Shown here piece after piece: positions 1 through 6,827 of a DNA stretch of 64,000 nucleotides; positions within the stretch are counted from its first letter, which is position 1, and every line of letters begins with the position of its first letter. The notes under the pieces are model-generated. The model worked only from the letters and a program-made list of their open reading frames with translations, did no database searches and was not told where the DNA came from. Source of the stretch: Aurantiacibacter aquimixticola (GTDB lineage: Bacteria; Pseudomonadota; Alphaproteobacteria; Sphingomonadales; Sphingomonadaceae). The DNA is taken from NCBI RefSeq assembly GCF_003605475.1, contig NZ_RAHX01000001.1:372001-436000 (forward strand), written 5' to 3'. Position numbers and translations under genes: made by a program.

Positions 1-1
1 G

Positions 2-472
2 TTCCCGGCGGCGATGATCGGTCTGTTCGTAGTGTGGTGGAGAGGACGCGGCACGGCGCAGGATTTGATGGTCGACAGGATCGAGCCTTACCGACCCGCC
101 GAACGCTATGCGGAACCCAAGCCCGTGGAAGAGGCCGCGCCCGAGCCCGAACCCGCTCCGGAACCTGTGGCGACACCCGCTCGGACACCGTCCGTCCCCG
201 ATCCGGCATTCGCAAAGACGGAAGCTTCCGGGCCGAAGTCTCCGCAGCCGACGCGCATGATCGACCCGTCTTCGCTGGTGCAGATAAGGCCCAATGCACG
301 CGCGGCCGAAGCCAGCGATCGCGCCGCCGCCGCGGCCGGGCTGGTCAGCACCAATCCCGCCGCCAAGCGCCGCGCGCAGGAGGAAGCTCGCATGCGCGCC
401 GAGCAGGAAAAGGCGGCGCGCGAAAAGCGTCGTCCGCCGGTTGCGAACGGACGCATCTCCTTCGATTTCTAG
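2..472 (+). CDS. Hypothetical Pro/Glu/Ala-rich protein, 5' end outside window
   Basis: I do not recognise a family. The frame is open from the window edge, so the start probably lies upstream; the first internal ATG is at 14. The visible part begins with a short hydrophobic stretch (IGLFVVWW) that could be the end of a membrane helix. A low-complexity E/P/A region and an Arg/Glu/Lys-rich, probably helical tail follow, ending in GRISFDF. This suggests a membrane-anchored protein with a disordered cytoplasmic or periplasmic tail. Its TAG stop interlocks with the stop codon of the convergent mscS-type gene (4-nt tail-to-tail overlap). Confidence 0.6.
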   Translation, partial: FPAAMIGLFVVWWRGRGTAQDLMVDRIEPYRPAERYAEPKPVEEAAPEPEPAPEPVATPARTPSVPDPAFAKTEASGPKSPQPTRMIDPSSLVQIRPNARAAEASDRAAAAAGLVSTNPAAKRRAQEEARMRAEQEKAAREKRRPPVANGRISFDF

Positions 473-1365
473 ACGTTGGAGGCGCTGTCCTCTGTGCTGA
501 AGCGATCGACGCTTTTTTGCTCGACACGCAGAGCTTCGGGGAAGAGCGTCGTCTGGATCGGGAAGGGGATGCCGACGCCTGCCGCATCCAGTTCTTTCTT
601 GATCGCGAAGATCACCTGGCTCTTCGTTTCACGAAGATCGCGCGGGCGGCTTTCGGACCAGAAGCGAACGAGGAAATTAATCGAGCTGCCGCCGAATTCC
701 TCGGCAAAGATATCGACCGGCTTGTCTTTCTTGATGATATCGAGACCGTCCATCGCCTTCTGGATGGCATCCTTCGCCTCCGGTAGGTCGGCATCGTAGG
801 AAACGCCGACGACGACCTCGGTGCGGCGAATGTCCTCGTCCGTGAAGATCTTGACCGGGTTCTTGAACAGCATCGAGTTGGGCAGGACGGTCAGCTCGTT
901 GGAGAGCTGGCGGATATAGGTCTCGCGCAGCGTGATCCGCTCCACCTTGCCGGTGATACCCTCCACCTCGATCACATCGCCGATCTGCATCTTTTCCCGC
1001 AGCATGACGAGCACACCCGCGAGGAAATTCTCGAACGTGTCCTGGAAGGCGAAACCGATGGCGAGCGCGCCGATGCCGAGGCCGGCGATCATGCCCGCCG
1101 GCGTAAATCCGGGAATCGCCACCGCGGCCGCGATCATCAGGCCGAAAATCCAAACCAGCACCTTCACCAGCGTGGCAACCAGCTGGCGCAGGTCTTCGCG
1201 CATATTCGCCTTTTCGGTCGCGCTGTTGGCGATCTTGACGGCGATCTTCACCACCACCGAGGTGACGATGATGATGAGCAGCGCAATGGCGAGGTTCGGG
1301 AGCAGCTTGATGAAGCCTTCCCACATGCCCATTGCCTGTTCGCGGATTGTGCTGAGATAGTCCAT
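469..1365 (-). CDS. MscS-family small-conductance mechanosensitive channel
   Basis: 298 aa. The protein has an N-terminal hydrophobic region (about residues 15-45), then two further helices rich in Ala/Gly/Ile, then the MscS beta domain. The family segment NELTVLPNS followed by a C-terminal alpha/beta domain is clear. Such channels open under membrane tension and release solutes on hypo-osmotic shock. I chose the ATG at 1365 (MDYLSTIREQ) because AGGGG lies just upstream; the open frame runs 21 codons further 5' without a better start. It is short, with no extra N-terminal helices, so it is an MscS/YnaI-like minimal form. Confidence 0.9.
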   Translation of the reverse strand: MDYLSTIREQAMGMWEGFIKLLPNLAIALLIIIVTSVVVKIAVKIANSATEKANMREDLRQLVATLVKVLVWIFGLMIAAAVAIPGFTPAGMIAGLGIGALAIGFAFQDTFENFLAGVLVMLREKMQIGDVIEVEGITGKVERITLRETYIRQLSNELTVLPNSMLFKNPVKIFTDEDIRRTEVVVGVSYDADLPEAKDAIQKAMDGLDIIKKDKPVDIFAEEFGGSSINFLVRFWSESRPRDLRETKSQVIFAIKKELDAAGVGIPFPIQTTLFPEALRVEQKSVDRFSTEDSASNV

Positions 1366-1484
1366 TTCCGACCCCTGAATTCTTTTGGTTACCGCACCAA
1401 CAGAGCAGAAACGCTGCGGTTCCGGCAAAGTCGGCCTTCTCTTCGCTCTTGCAACATGGCGCGCCTTACGCGAATGCGGGCGCC

Positions 1485-3110
1485 ATGTTCAGCGACGATC
1501 TCATTGCAGCCGCCCGCACATCCAAGGCCTGGCCGTTTCAGGAGGCGCAGCGACTGTTCAAGCGTTATCCGGATGGCAAGCCCGGCGGTGAACCCGTGCT
1601 GTTCGAAACCGGATACGGCCCCAGTGGCCTGCCGCATATCGGCACGTTCCAGGAAGTGCTGCGCACGACGCTGGTGCGCAAAGCCTACGAGATCGTGGCG
1701 AGCAGTGATGGCTCTCCCGCACCCACCCGGCTGGTCGCCTTCAGCGACGACATGGATGGCTTGCGCAAGGTGCCCGACAACATGCCGAACAAGGCGCTGC
1801 TGGAGGAGAACCTCCATAAGCCGCTGAGCCGCATTCCAGATCCATTCGAGAAGTATGAAAGCTTCGCCGCGCACAACAATGCGATGCTGCGCGAATTTCT
1901 CGACCGCTTTGGCTTCGAATACGAGTTCGTGGCTGCCAGCGATCGCTACAATTCGGGCGGGTTCGACGATGCGCTGCGGCAGGTGCTGCGCTGCAACCAG
2001 CAGATCCTCGACATCATGCTGCCGACCTTGCGCGAGGAACGCCGCCAGACCTACTCGCCCATCCTGCCGATCAGTCCGACCACCGGGCATGTGCTACAAG
2101 TGCCGGTCGAGGTGATCGATGCCGAAGCAGGCACGATCCGCTTCACGGATAGCGATGGCAGCGTGGTCGAACAGTCCGCTCTGGGCGGCCGGTCCAAGCT
2201 GCAATGGAAGGTCGACTGGGCGATGCGCTGGTACGCGCTCGGCGTCGACTACGAGATGTACGGCAAGGACCTGACCGATAGCGGCGTGCAATCCGGGCGG
2301 ATCGTGAAGGTGCTCGGCGGGCGCAAGCCGGAAGGGCTGATCTACGAAATGTTTCTCGACGAGAACGGCGAGAAGATCTCCAAGTCGAAAGGCAATGGCC
2401 TGACGATCGAGGAATGGCTGACCTATGGCAGCGAGGAGAGCCTCGGCTTTTACATCTTCCCCAATCCGAAGAGCGCCAAGCAGCTGCATGTCGGCGTGAT
2501 CCCGCGCGCGGTCGACGATTACTGGCAGTTTCGCGAGCGCCTCGCCGAGCAGCCGGTCGACAAGCAGCTGGGCAATCCGGTGTGGAACCTGCTGCGCGTG
2601 AAGGACGCCGCGCCTTCGCAGCCGCCTGCCGGTGCGGGCGACGCGCTGCCGGTCACTTACGGCCTGCTGCTCAACCTTGTCGGCGTGCTGGGCGCGGAGG
2701 CGGACCGGGAGCAGGTCTGGTCCTATCTCGGCAATTATGTCGAGGATGCGAGGCCCGAAGCGCATCCCGATCTGGATGTGCTGGTCGGCAAGGCGCTGGC
2801 CTACAATCGCGACTTCATCGCGCCGACCTTGCAGAAACGCGCGCCGAGCGAGCAAGAGGCCGCAGCGCTGCGCGACCTCGATACGCGGCTGGCCGAAGTC
2901 GACCCGGCGACGGCGGCGGAGGATCTGCAGACCATCGTCTACGAGATCGGCAAGGTCGAGTCGCACGGCTTCGATAACCTGCGCGACTGGTTCCGCGCGC
3001 TTTACGAGACGCTGCTCGGCTCCGCCCAGGGGCCGCGCATGGGCAGTTTCATCGCGCTCTACGGCGTGGAAAACACCCGCAAGCTGATCGCCGAGGCGCT
3101 CGCCCGCTGA
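1485..3110 (+). CDS. lysK: Lysyl-tRNA synthetase, class I
   Basis: 541 aa. It charges tRNA-Lys using ATP and lysine. This is the class I (archaeal-type) enzyme: a HIGH-like motif PHIG lies in GYGPSGLPHIGTF near residue 50, and the KMSKS equivalent KISKS is at 297-301. Class I LysRS replaces the usual class II enzyme in most Alphaproteobacteria. The ATG at 1485 (MFSDDLIAAA) fits family N-termini better than the upstream ATG at 1449. Its TGA stop directly abuts the stop of the convergent oxygenase gene at 3111. Confidence 0.95.
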   Translation: MFSDDLIAAARTSKAWPFQEAQRLFKRYPDGKPGGEPVLFETGYGPSGLPHIGTFQEVLRTTLVRKAYEIVASSDGSPAPTRLVAFSDDMDGLRKVPDNMPNKALLEENLHKPLSRIPDPFEKYESFAAHNNAMLREFLDRFGFEYEFVAASDRYNSGGFDDALRQVLRCNQQILDIMLPTLREERRQTYSPILPISPTTGHVLQVPVEVIDAEAGTIRFTDSDGSVVEQSALGGRSKLQWKVDWAMRWYALGVDYEMYGKDLTDSGVQSGRIVKVLGGRKPEGLIYEMFLDENGEKISKSKGNGLTIEEWLTYGSEESLGFYIFPNPKSAKQLHVGVIPRAVDDYWQFRERLAEQPVDKQLGNPVWNLLRVKDAAPSQPPAGAGDALPVTYGLLLNLVGVLGAEADREQVWSYLGNYVEDARPEAHPDLDVLVGKALAYNRDFIAPTLQKRAPSEQEAAALRDLDTRLAEVDPATAAEDLQTIVYEIGKVESHGFDNLRDWFRALYETLLGSAQGPRMGSFIALYGVENTRKLIAEALAR

Positions 3111-3794
3111 TCAGCCCCAGCGTTTGGTGCGATACCACTTCGTGATGATATACTTGCTGCCCGCCTGCACCGGCCGGCCGGCATGCATCGTCTTGGGATT
3201 GCACAGCCCGTCCGGATAGGCGTTGTTCCACGCCAGCATCACGCCCGGCTTGGGCTCGATCGAGAGGCCGATATCGGTGAAATCCGTCGTGCCGCCCGCC
3301 TCCACCTCGTTCAGGAACACCATCGCGGTATAGCTGCGCTGCCCACCTGCGCCCATTTCCAGGTCCCAATAAGTGGTGCCGGGATGAAACCAGTCATTGT
3401 GCGGCTGGAATTCCTGCCCCGGCATGTAGCGCTGGCCCTGTATCGCCTCGCCGAAACTGGGATCGATATCGAGCAAATCGTCGATGCGGCGGCTGATCTT
3501 CTTCACGAAGGGATCGTGCGGATCGACATCGCCCGAATAGGATGTGCGATACCCGCTCGAATAGTCGAGATCGAAGACCCTGCTCGGCTGCGCGGTGGCA
3601 TCGATCAGTTCCATCATCTTCGCGCATTCGGCAGCCGTCATGAAGTCGCCGATGGCGTACAGCTCGACCTCGTCGCTCGGCACCTTGTAAGCGTCGGGAT
3701 TGGCGGCCAGCCTCTCGCGTACGCTGTCGCCCACGCGCTTCAGGCCGGACTGGTCGGCATTGTCGGGATAGTCGCTTTTCGTTTTGGTGGTCAT
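3111..3794 (-). CDS. 2OG-Fe(II) oxygenase, prolyl 4-hydroxylase-like
   Basis: 227 aa. The C-terminal half is a P4H-type double-stranded beta-helix domain. The iron ligands are visible as HxD at H132/D134 and the distal H204, with K214 as the likely 2-oxoglutarate binder. The first 110 residues hold a charged helix and the GYRTS entry to the domain. It probably hydroxylates a protein or small-molecule substrate, but the substrate cannot be read from the sequence. It lies 133 nt downstream of the rcnB-like gene on the same strand, with a hairpin between, so co-transcription is doubtful. Confidence 0.85.
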   Translation of the reverse strand: MTTKTKSDYPDNADQSGLKRVGDSVRERLAANPDAYKVPSDEVELYAIGDFMTAAECAKMMELIDATAQPSRVFDLDYSSGYRTSYSGDVDPHDPFVKKISRRIDDLLDIDPSFGEAIQGQRYMPGQEFQPHNDWFHPGTTYWDLEMGAGGQRSYTAMVFLNEVEAGGTTDFTDIGLSIEPKPGVMLAWNNAYPDGLCNPKTMHAGRPVQAGSKYIITKWYRTKRWG

Positions 3795-3860
3795 CGTATG
3801 GACCGCTTATCGAGGCGCGCCCCGCGTAGGCAAGGGGCTTGTGCGCCAGGATACGACGAA

Positions 3861-3887
3861 ACCCCCCGGCCACTAGGGCCGAGGGGC
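3861..3887 (-). terminator. GC-rich hairpin after the rcnB-like gene
   Basis: Read on the minus strand, CCCCTCGGCC - CTAGT - GGCCGGGGGG forms a strong stem followed by GTTTCG. The T-run is short, so this is a weak intrinsic terminator at best. It sits about 40 nt past the stop of the gene at 3928. Confidence 0.4.
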
Positions 3888-3927
3888 CATCACCGGCCAC
3901 TCGCTCCGGCAATGATCGTTGATCGTC

Positions 3928-4932
3928 TTACCAGAAGAAGTCGTGGATCACGTCGACCACTTCGCCGGTATAGACATCCACCAGCACGACATCGTCGTAA
4001 TAGCGAACCCAGCGATAGGGGCCGTAGACTTCCGGCAGCCTGTAGCGCCAAGGATCGTTGATCCAGTACCGGTTTCCGAAGAACAGATTGTCCAGGTAGA
4101 AACCGATGCTCAGGCGGCGATAGCGGTATCCGCGATACGGCGCGTAATAGCGTCCCAGGCTGTAGAGGCGACGGTTGTTATACCGGTGCCGGTTCCAGTT
4201 GTAGCGACGGTCGTTGCGCCAGTTGTGGCGGTTCCACCGGCGATAGTCCCGGCGCGCGTCGCGGTATCCATCACGATAGCTGCCATTGCGATCGCGATAG
4301 CGACGGTTCCGGTTGTCCCGGCGTGCGTCGCGATAGCCGTCGCGATACGAGCCGTTGCGGTCCCGATAGCGGCGCTGATCGCGATTGCGGCGGTCATAGC
4401 GACTATCGCGATTGCCGACATTGCGCCTTACGCTGCGCGCGGCATCGCGTGCACGCTGCTCACGGCTGGCTTCGCGCTGATCGCGGCGCTGGTCGCGAGC
4501 GCGATCCTGCCTGCGTTCGGCCCGGCGTTCCTGACGAGCGCGTTCCTGACTGCGGTCCGCCCGGCGTTCCTGCTGAGCACGTTCCTGGCGACGCTCGGTG
4601 CGGCGTTCCTGCTGTGCACCTTCCTGACGACGTTCCGTCCGGCGCTCCTGGCGAGCGCGCGGCCGTTCCACATCTTCGCGCGGGGCGCGGCGGCGCTCGG
4701 CGCGGTCTTGATTGCCGCGTCGTTCCTGACGCGCTTCACGATTGCCACGACGGCGTTCCTGGCGGGCCTCGCGATTGCCGCGGCGATCCCGGCGGGCCTG
4801 GCGATCCTGACGGTCCTGCTCCGATGCGCCTTCGACCGTCGCACTGGCTGCGACCGCCGGAGCGGCAGGCGCAAGCAGGGCAGCGGCCAGAGCGGCCACG
4901 GCACTGGACTTGAGTAGATTTGCGAGTTGCAT
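3928..4932 (-). CDS. RcnB-like periplasmic Arg-rich repeat protein
   Basis: 334 aa. A signal peptide (residues 1-29, ending APAVAA) precedes a very basic Arg/Glu/Gln region. The C-terminal about 60 residues (GPYRWVRYYDDVVLVDVYTG, then EVVDVIHDFFW) match the RcnB family, whose E. coli member is periplasmic and affects nickel/cobalt export. Here the domain is preceded by four 13-residue repeats (97-148) and two 23-residue repeats (187-232). The start at 4932 has AGGAGA upstream. Function in metal homeostasis is only inferred from the C-terminal domain; the basic region may bind a polyanion such as nucleic acid or cell-wall polymer. Confidence 0.8.
   Translation of the reverse strand: MQLANLLKSSAVAALAAALLAPAAPAVAASATVEGASEQDRQDRQARRDRRGNREARQERRRGNREARQERRGNQDRAERRRAPREDVERPRARQERRTERRQEGAQQERRTERRQERAQQERRADRSQERARQERRAERRQDRARDQRRDQREASREQRARDAARSVRRNVGNRDSRYDRRNRDQRRYRDRNGSYRDGYRDARRDNRNRRYRDRNGSYRDGYRDARRDYRRWNRHNWRNDRRYNWNRHRYNNRRLYSLGRYYAPYRGYRYRRLSIGFYLDNLFFGNRYWINDPWRYRLPEVYGPYRWVRYYDDVVLVDVYTGEVVDVIHDFFW
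4237..4374 (-). repeat. Two tandem 69-bp units inside the rcnB-like gene
   Basis: The coded unit is 23 residues, beginning RRYRDRNGSYRDGYRDARRD in both copies (residues 187-209 and 210-232). The last few residues of the second copy diverge. Confidence 0.8.
4489..4644 (-). repeat. Four tandem 39-bp units inside the rcnB-like gene
   Basis: The coded 13-residue units at 97-148 read RRTERRQEGAQQE, RRTERRQERAQQE, RRADRSQERARQE and RRAERRQDRARDQ, and are more degenerate towards the C-terminus. This is a likely slipped-strand hot spot and source of length variation between strains. Confidence 0.75.
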
Positions 4933-5123
4933 TGCAACATCTCCTGTATGTTGACCAATGCCGCCCGAGTGCTGCGGCCCTGATGCTTTACGATGTCGCA
5001 ACTTGTATCACCTCGGTCTGACCCGTAACTGAACCGCCTCGTCAGGCTATCGTTCATGTTCGAGTGCTCCAAGCTGAACGAGCTTTTCCTTGTCCTGTGC
5101 GCCGCGATGCGTAGGCAGGCGGT

Positions 5124-5699
5124 GTGACGCAGAGCCTTTCCGACATCCGCGCAGACATCGCCCGCCAGCTCGCGGAAGGTGCGGCCAGCCGCCGTTCCGC
5201 GTGCCATACGCCGGTCGTCGGCACGGCGGATGCGGACATGCGCGTTATGGTCTTGCGGGCCTTCGATCCCGATAGCTGGACGCTGCGTTTCCATACCGAT
5301 GCGCGATCCCCGAAGGCGCAGCTGATCGGGGAGGGCGCGCCGGCCGGGGTGCTGTTCTATGATCGCGAGGCGAAGGTGCAGATGCGCTGCCGGGGCGAGG
5401 GGCGAATCGCCACGCAGGGCGAAACGGTCGATGCGGCATGGGCAGCGAGCACCAACTTCGCCCGCCGCTGCTATCTTGGAGCCGAGCCGGGCGCTATCTC
5501 CGATACGCCTACCTCCGGCCTGCCCGATTGGGCGGAGGGCGTGCAGCCAACGGAGGAGCAGGTCGCCCCGGCGCGCGAGCACTTCGCGCTGCTGCTGGTG
5601 ACCTTGCGCGAGGTCGACTGGCTGTATCTCAGCAATGAGGGCCACCGCCGCGCGGTGCTGCAAGTGCCCGCTGGCGAGGCGCGCTGGGTGACGCCCTGA
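5124..5699 (+). CDS. Pyridoxamine 5'-phosphate oxidase-like FMN-binding protein
   Basis: 191 aa. It has the split-barrel PNPOx-like fold pattern: an N-terminal helix, LRAFDPDSWTLRFHTDARSPKAQ (short stretch typical of FMN phosphate binding), and a C-terminal LxxVDWLYLSNEGHRRAV segment. It belongs to the flavin-binding oxidase/heme-utilisation superfamily. It is probably not true PdxH, because the PdxH C-terminal signature is absent. The start is GTG at 5124; a weak AGGC precedes it. Substrate unknown. Confidence 0.75.
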   Translation: MTQSLSDIRADIARQLAEGAASRRSACHTPVVGTADADMRVMVLRAFDPDSWTLRFHTDARSPKAQLIGEGAPAGVLFYDREAKVQMRCRGEGRIATQGETVDAAWAASTNFARRCYLGAEPGAISDTPTSGLPDWAEGVQPTEEQVAPAREHFALLLVTLREVDWLYLSNEGHRRAVLQVPAGEARWVTP

Positions 5700-5728
5700 C
5701 CCGCCGCTGTGTTGCGTGGCATGCAAGA

Positions 5729-5754
5729 GTGTTACAGGTGTTACAGTGTCCTGG
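5729..5754 (+). repeat. Dispersed element: two 9-mers GTGTTACAG plus TGTCCTGG (copy 1)
   Basis: Two perfect direct 9-mers GTGTTACAG (5729-5737, 5738-5746) are followed at once by TGTCCTGG (5747-5754). A second copy with GTGTGACAG twice plus the same TGTCCTGG is at 23968-23993. This copy lies 29 nt downstream of the PNPOx-like gene and about 190 nt upstream of higB. Function unknown. Confidence 0.7.
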
Positions 5755-5899
5755 AGGAGAAATTCCGGGCACTTGCGTGGCTGCGCAAAGCCGCGCTGGC
5801 GGCGGGTTTTCTGGCTCTCAGGAGGGGAGGTGACGGGCATGAGCCTGCCCTGCGGCAGCGGCCATCCTGTAGGAAAGCGTTATAGCGTTAACTCGTCAC

Positions 5900-5939
5900 G
5901 CCTCACTTGACACATACATTGTCCATGCCTCACATGACA
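5900..5939 (+). promoter_or_regulatory. Direct repeats and possible promoter/operator of higBA
   Basis: GCCTCACTTGACA (5900-5912) and GCCTCACATGACA (5927-5939) are direct repeats 27 bp apart, the second ending 4 nt before the higB start codon. TTGACA at 5907-5912 is a perfect -35 hexamer, but the -10 candidate 17 nt away (TCACAT) is poor. TGACA/TGTC half-sites are also inverted across 5908-5924. HigA autorepression through these sites would be the usual arrangement; that is inference. Confidence 0.45.
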
Positions 5940-5943
5940 GAAG

Positions 5944-6225
5944 ATGCAAATCGAAAGCATCAGGCACAAGGTGCTGCGGCGCTTTGTCGAGAGCGGAAAG
6001 CCGAAAGGTGTGATCGAGCCTCAGCGCATTTCCGATATGCTCGACCTGCTCCGTTTTTCGGGGAGCTTCGATGAACTCGCACTGCCGCCCAATTACGGTT
6101 TCCACGCGCTGACCGGCGATCGGAAAGGCGCTTACGCCATGACGGTCACGCGGAACTGGCGGCTGACATTTACCAAGGTCGACGAGCGGACTGTCGCCGA
6201 CCTCGATCTTGAGGATTATCATTAA
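5944..6225 (+). CDS. higB: HigB-family RelE-like mRNA interferase toxin
   Basis: 93 aa. It matches the HigB/killer-protein family of type II toxins (RelE fold, ribosome-dependent mRNA cleavage). Family signatures are LPPNYGFHALTGDRKGAYA, then TVTRNWRLTF, and the C-terminal LEDYH. The toxin gene precedes the antitoxin, as usual for higBA. Its TAA overlaps the ATG of higA (TAATG), giving translational coupling. No lesion is visible, so the pair looks intact. Confidence 0.9.
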   Translation: MQIESIRHKVLRRFVESGKPKGVIEPQRISDMLDLLRFSGSFDELALPPNYGFHALTGDRKGAYAMTVTRNWRLTFTKVDERTVADLDLEDYH

Positions 6226-6527
6226 TGGGTATCGAACTGCACCCCTCGCTCATTTCGCATCCCGGCCCGTGGATGCTGCGGACCTTTTTGGAGCCGTACA
6301 ATATTTCGGTGACAGAGATGGCGAAGCACATTGGCGTGAGCCGCCAGAACATGAGTGCCTTGCTCAATGGCCGCTCCGCAATGAGCGCGCGCATGGCGCT
6401 GAGTTTCGAGAAGGCATTCGGCGTCAAGGCGGATACGCTGCTGCGAATGCAGGTCGCTTATGACCTGGCGCAGCTGAAACTGAAGGGTGAGGAGCCGGAT
6501 GTGAAGCGGTTGGAGTGTGTAGGGTAG
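6225..6527 (+). CDS. higA: HigA-family XRE antitoxin
   Basis: 100 aa. An XRE helix-turn-helix spans about residues 25-75 (ISVTEMAKHIGVSRQNMSAL as recognition region). HigA neutralises HigB and represses the operon. The start codon overlaps the toxin stop. The C-terminal tail is rich in Leu/Lys/Glu and probably contacts the toxin. Confidence 0.9.
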   Translation: MGIELHPSLISHPGPWMLRTFLEPYNISVTEMAKHIGVSRQNMSALLNGRSAMSARMALSFEKAFGVKADTLLRMQVAYDLAQLKLKGEEPDVKRLECVG

Positions 6528-6549
6528 CTACAGGCGATGTTTTGGACCT

Positions 6550-6816
6550 TTATTCCCGCCAATTGATCTCCGGCTCCGAGCAGAGATCACGCCCATGTTT
6601 TAGTTCCAGTTCGTCGCAAATGAAGTCTGCGCCGGCTTCGAAATCTCTTTCAAGGTATTGCGGATGGCCGGGTCGAAAGGACTCAGGATACATCGCAGCC
6701 ATCGTCTCGTTGCTGATGACGCGTCCGTCACTTTCGGCCTCTCTCGCCTCGTTTTGCAAGTCGCTACAAGCAGGGAGAAGCGCTAGGCTAGCTAGCAACA
6801 GATTCCGCAAGCGCAT
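6550..6816 (-). CDS. Small predicted lipoprotein, unknown function
   Basis: 88 aa. It has a lipoprotein signal peptide, MRLRNLLLASLALLPAC, with lipobox LPAC and Cys17 as the likely acylated residue. The mature part is acidic and contains two more cysteines (FICDELELKHGRDLCSE), which could form a disulfide. I chose ATG 6816 because AAGGA lies 8 nt upstream; that Shine-Dalgarno overlaps the ettA stop codon, implying coupling with ettA. No family recognised. Confidence 0.7.
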   Translation of the reverse strand: MRLRNLLLASLALLPACSDLQNEAREAESDGRVISNETMAAMYPESFRPGHPQYLERDFEAGADFICDELELKHGRDLCSEPEINWRE

Positions 6817-6827
6817 CAGCAATATCC

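Noticed and set aside
3919..4917. A 332-aa open frame on the plus strand opposite the rcnB-like gene, rich in Ala, Ile and Val
   Set aside because: It is the mirror image of an Arg-rich repeat gene. It has no ribosome site and no family resemblance, while the minus strand has a signal peptide and a known C-terminal domain.
5774..5796. Hairpin GCGTGGCT-GCGCAA-AGCCGCGC as a terminator
   Set aside because: The stem is plausible, but the only T-run (GTTTT) lies too far downstream for an intrinsic terminator.
4428..5840. A 470-aa minus-strand frame spanning 4428-5840
   Set aside because: It mixes the antisense of the PNPOx-like gene with an off-frame part of the rcnB-like gene and has no signature of its own.
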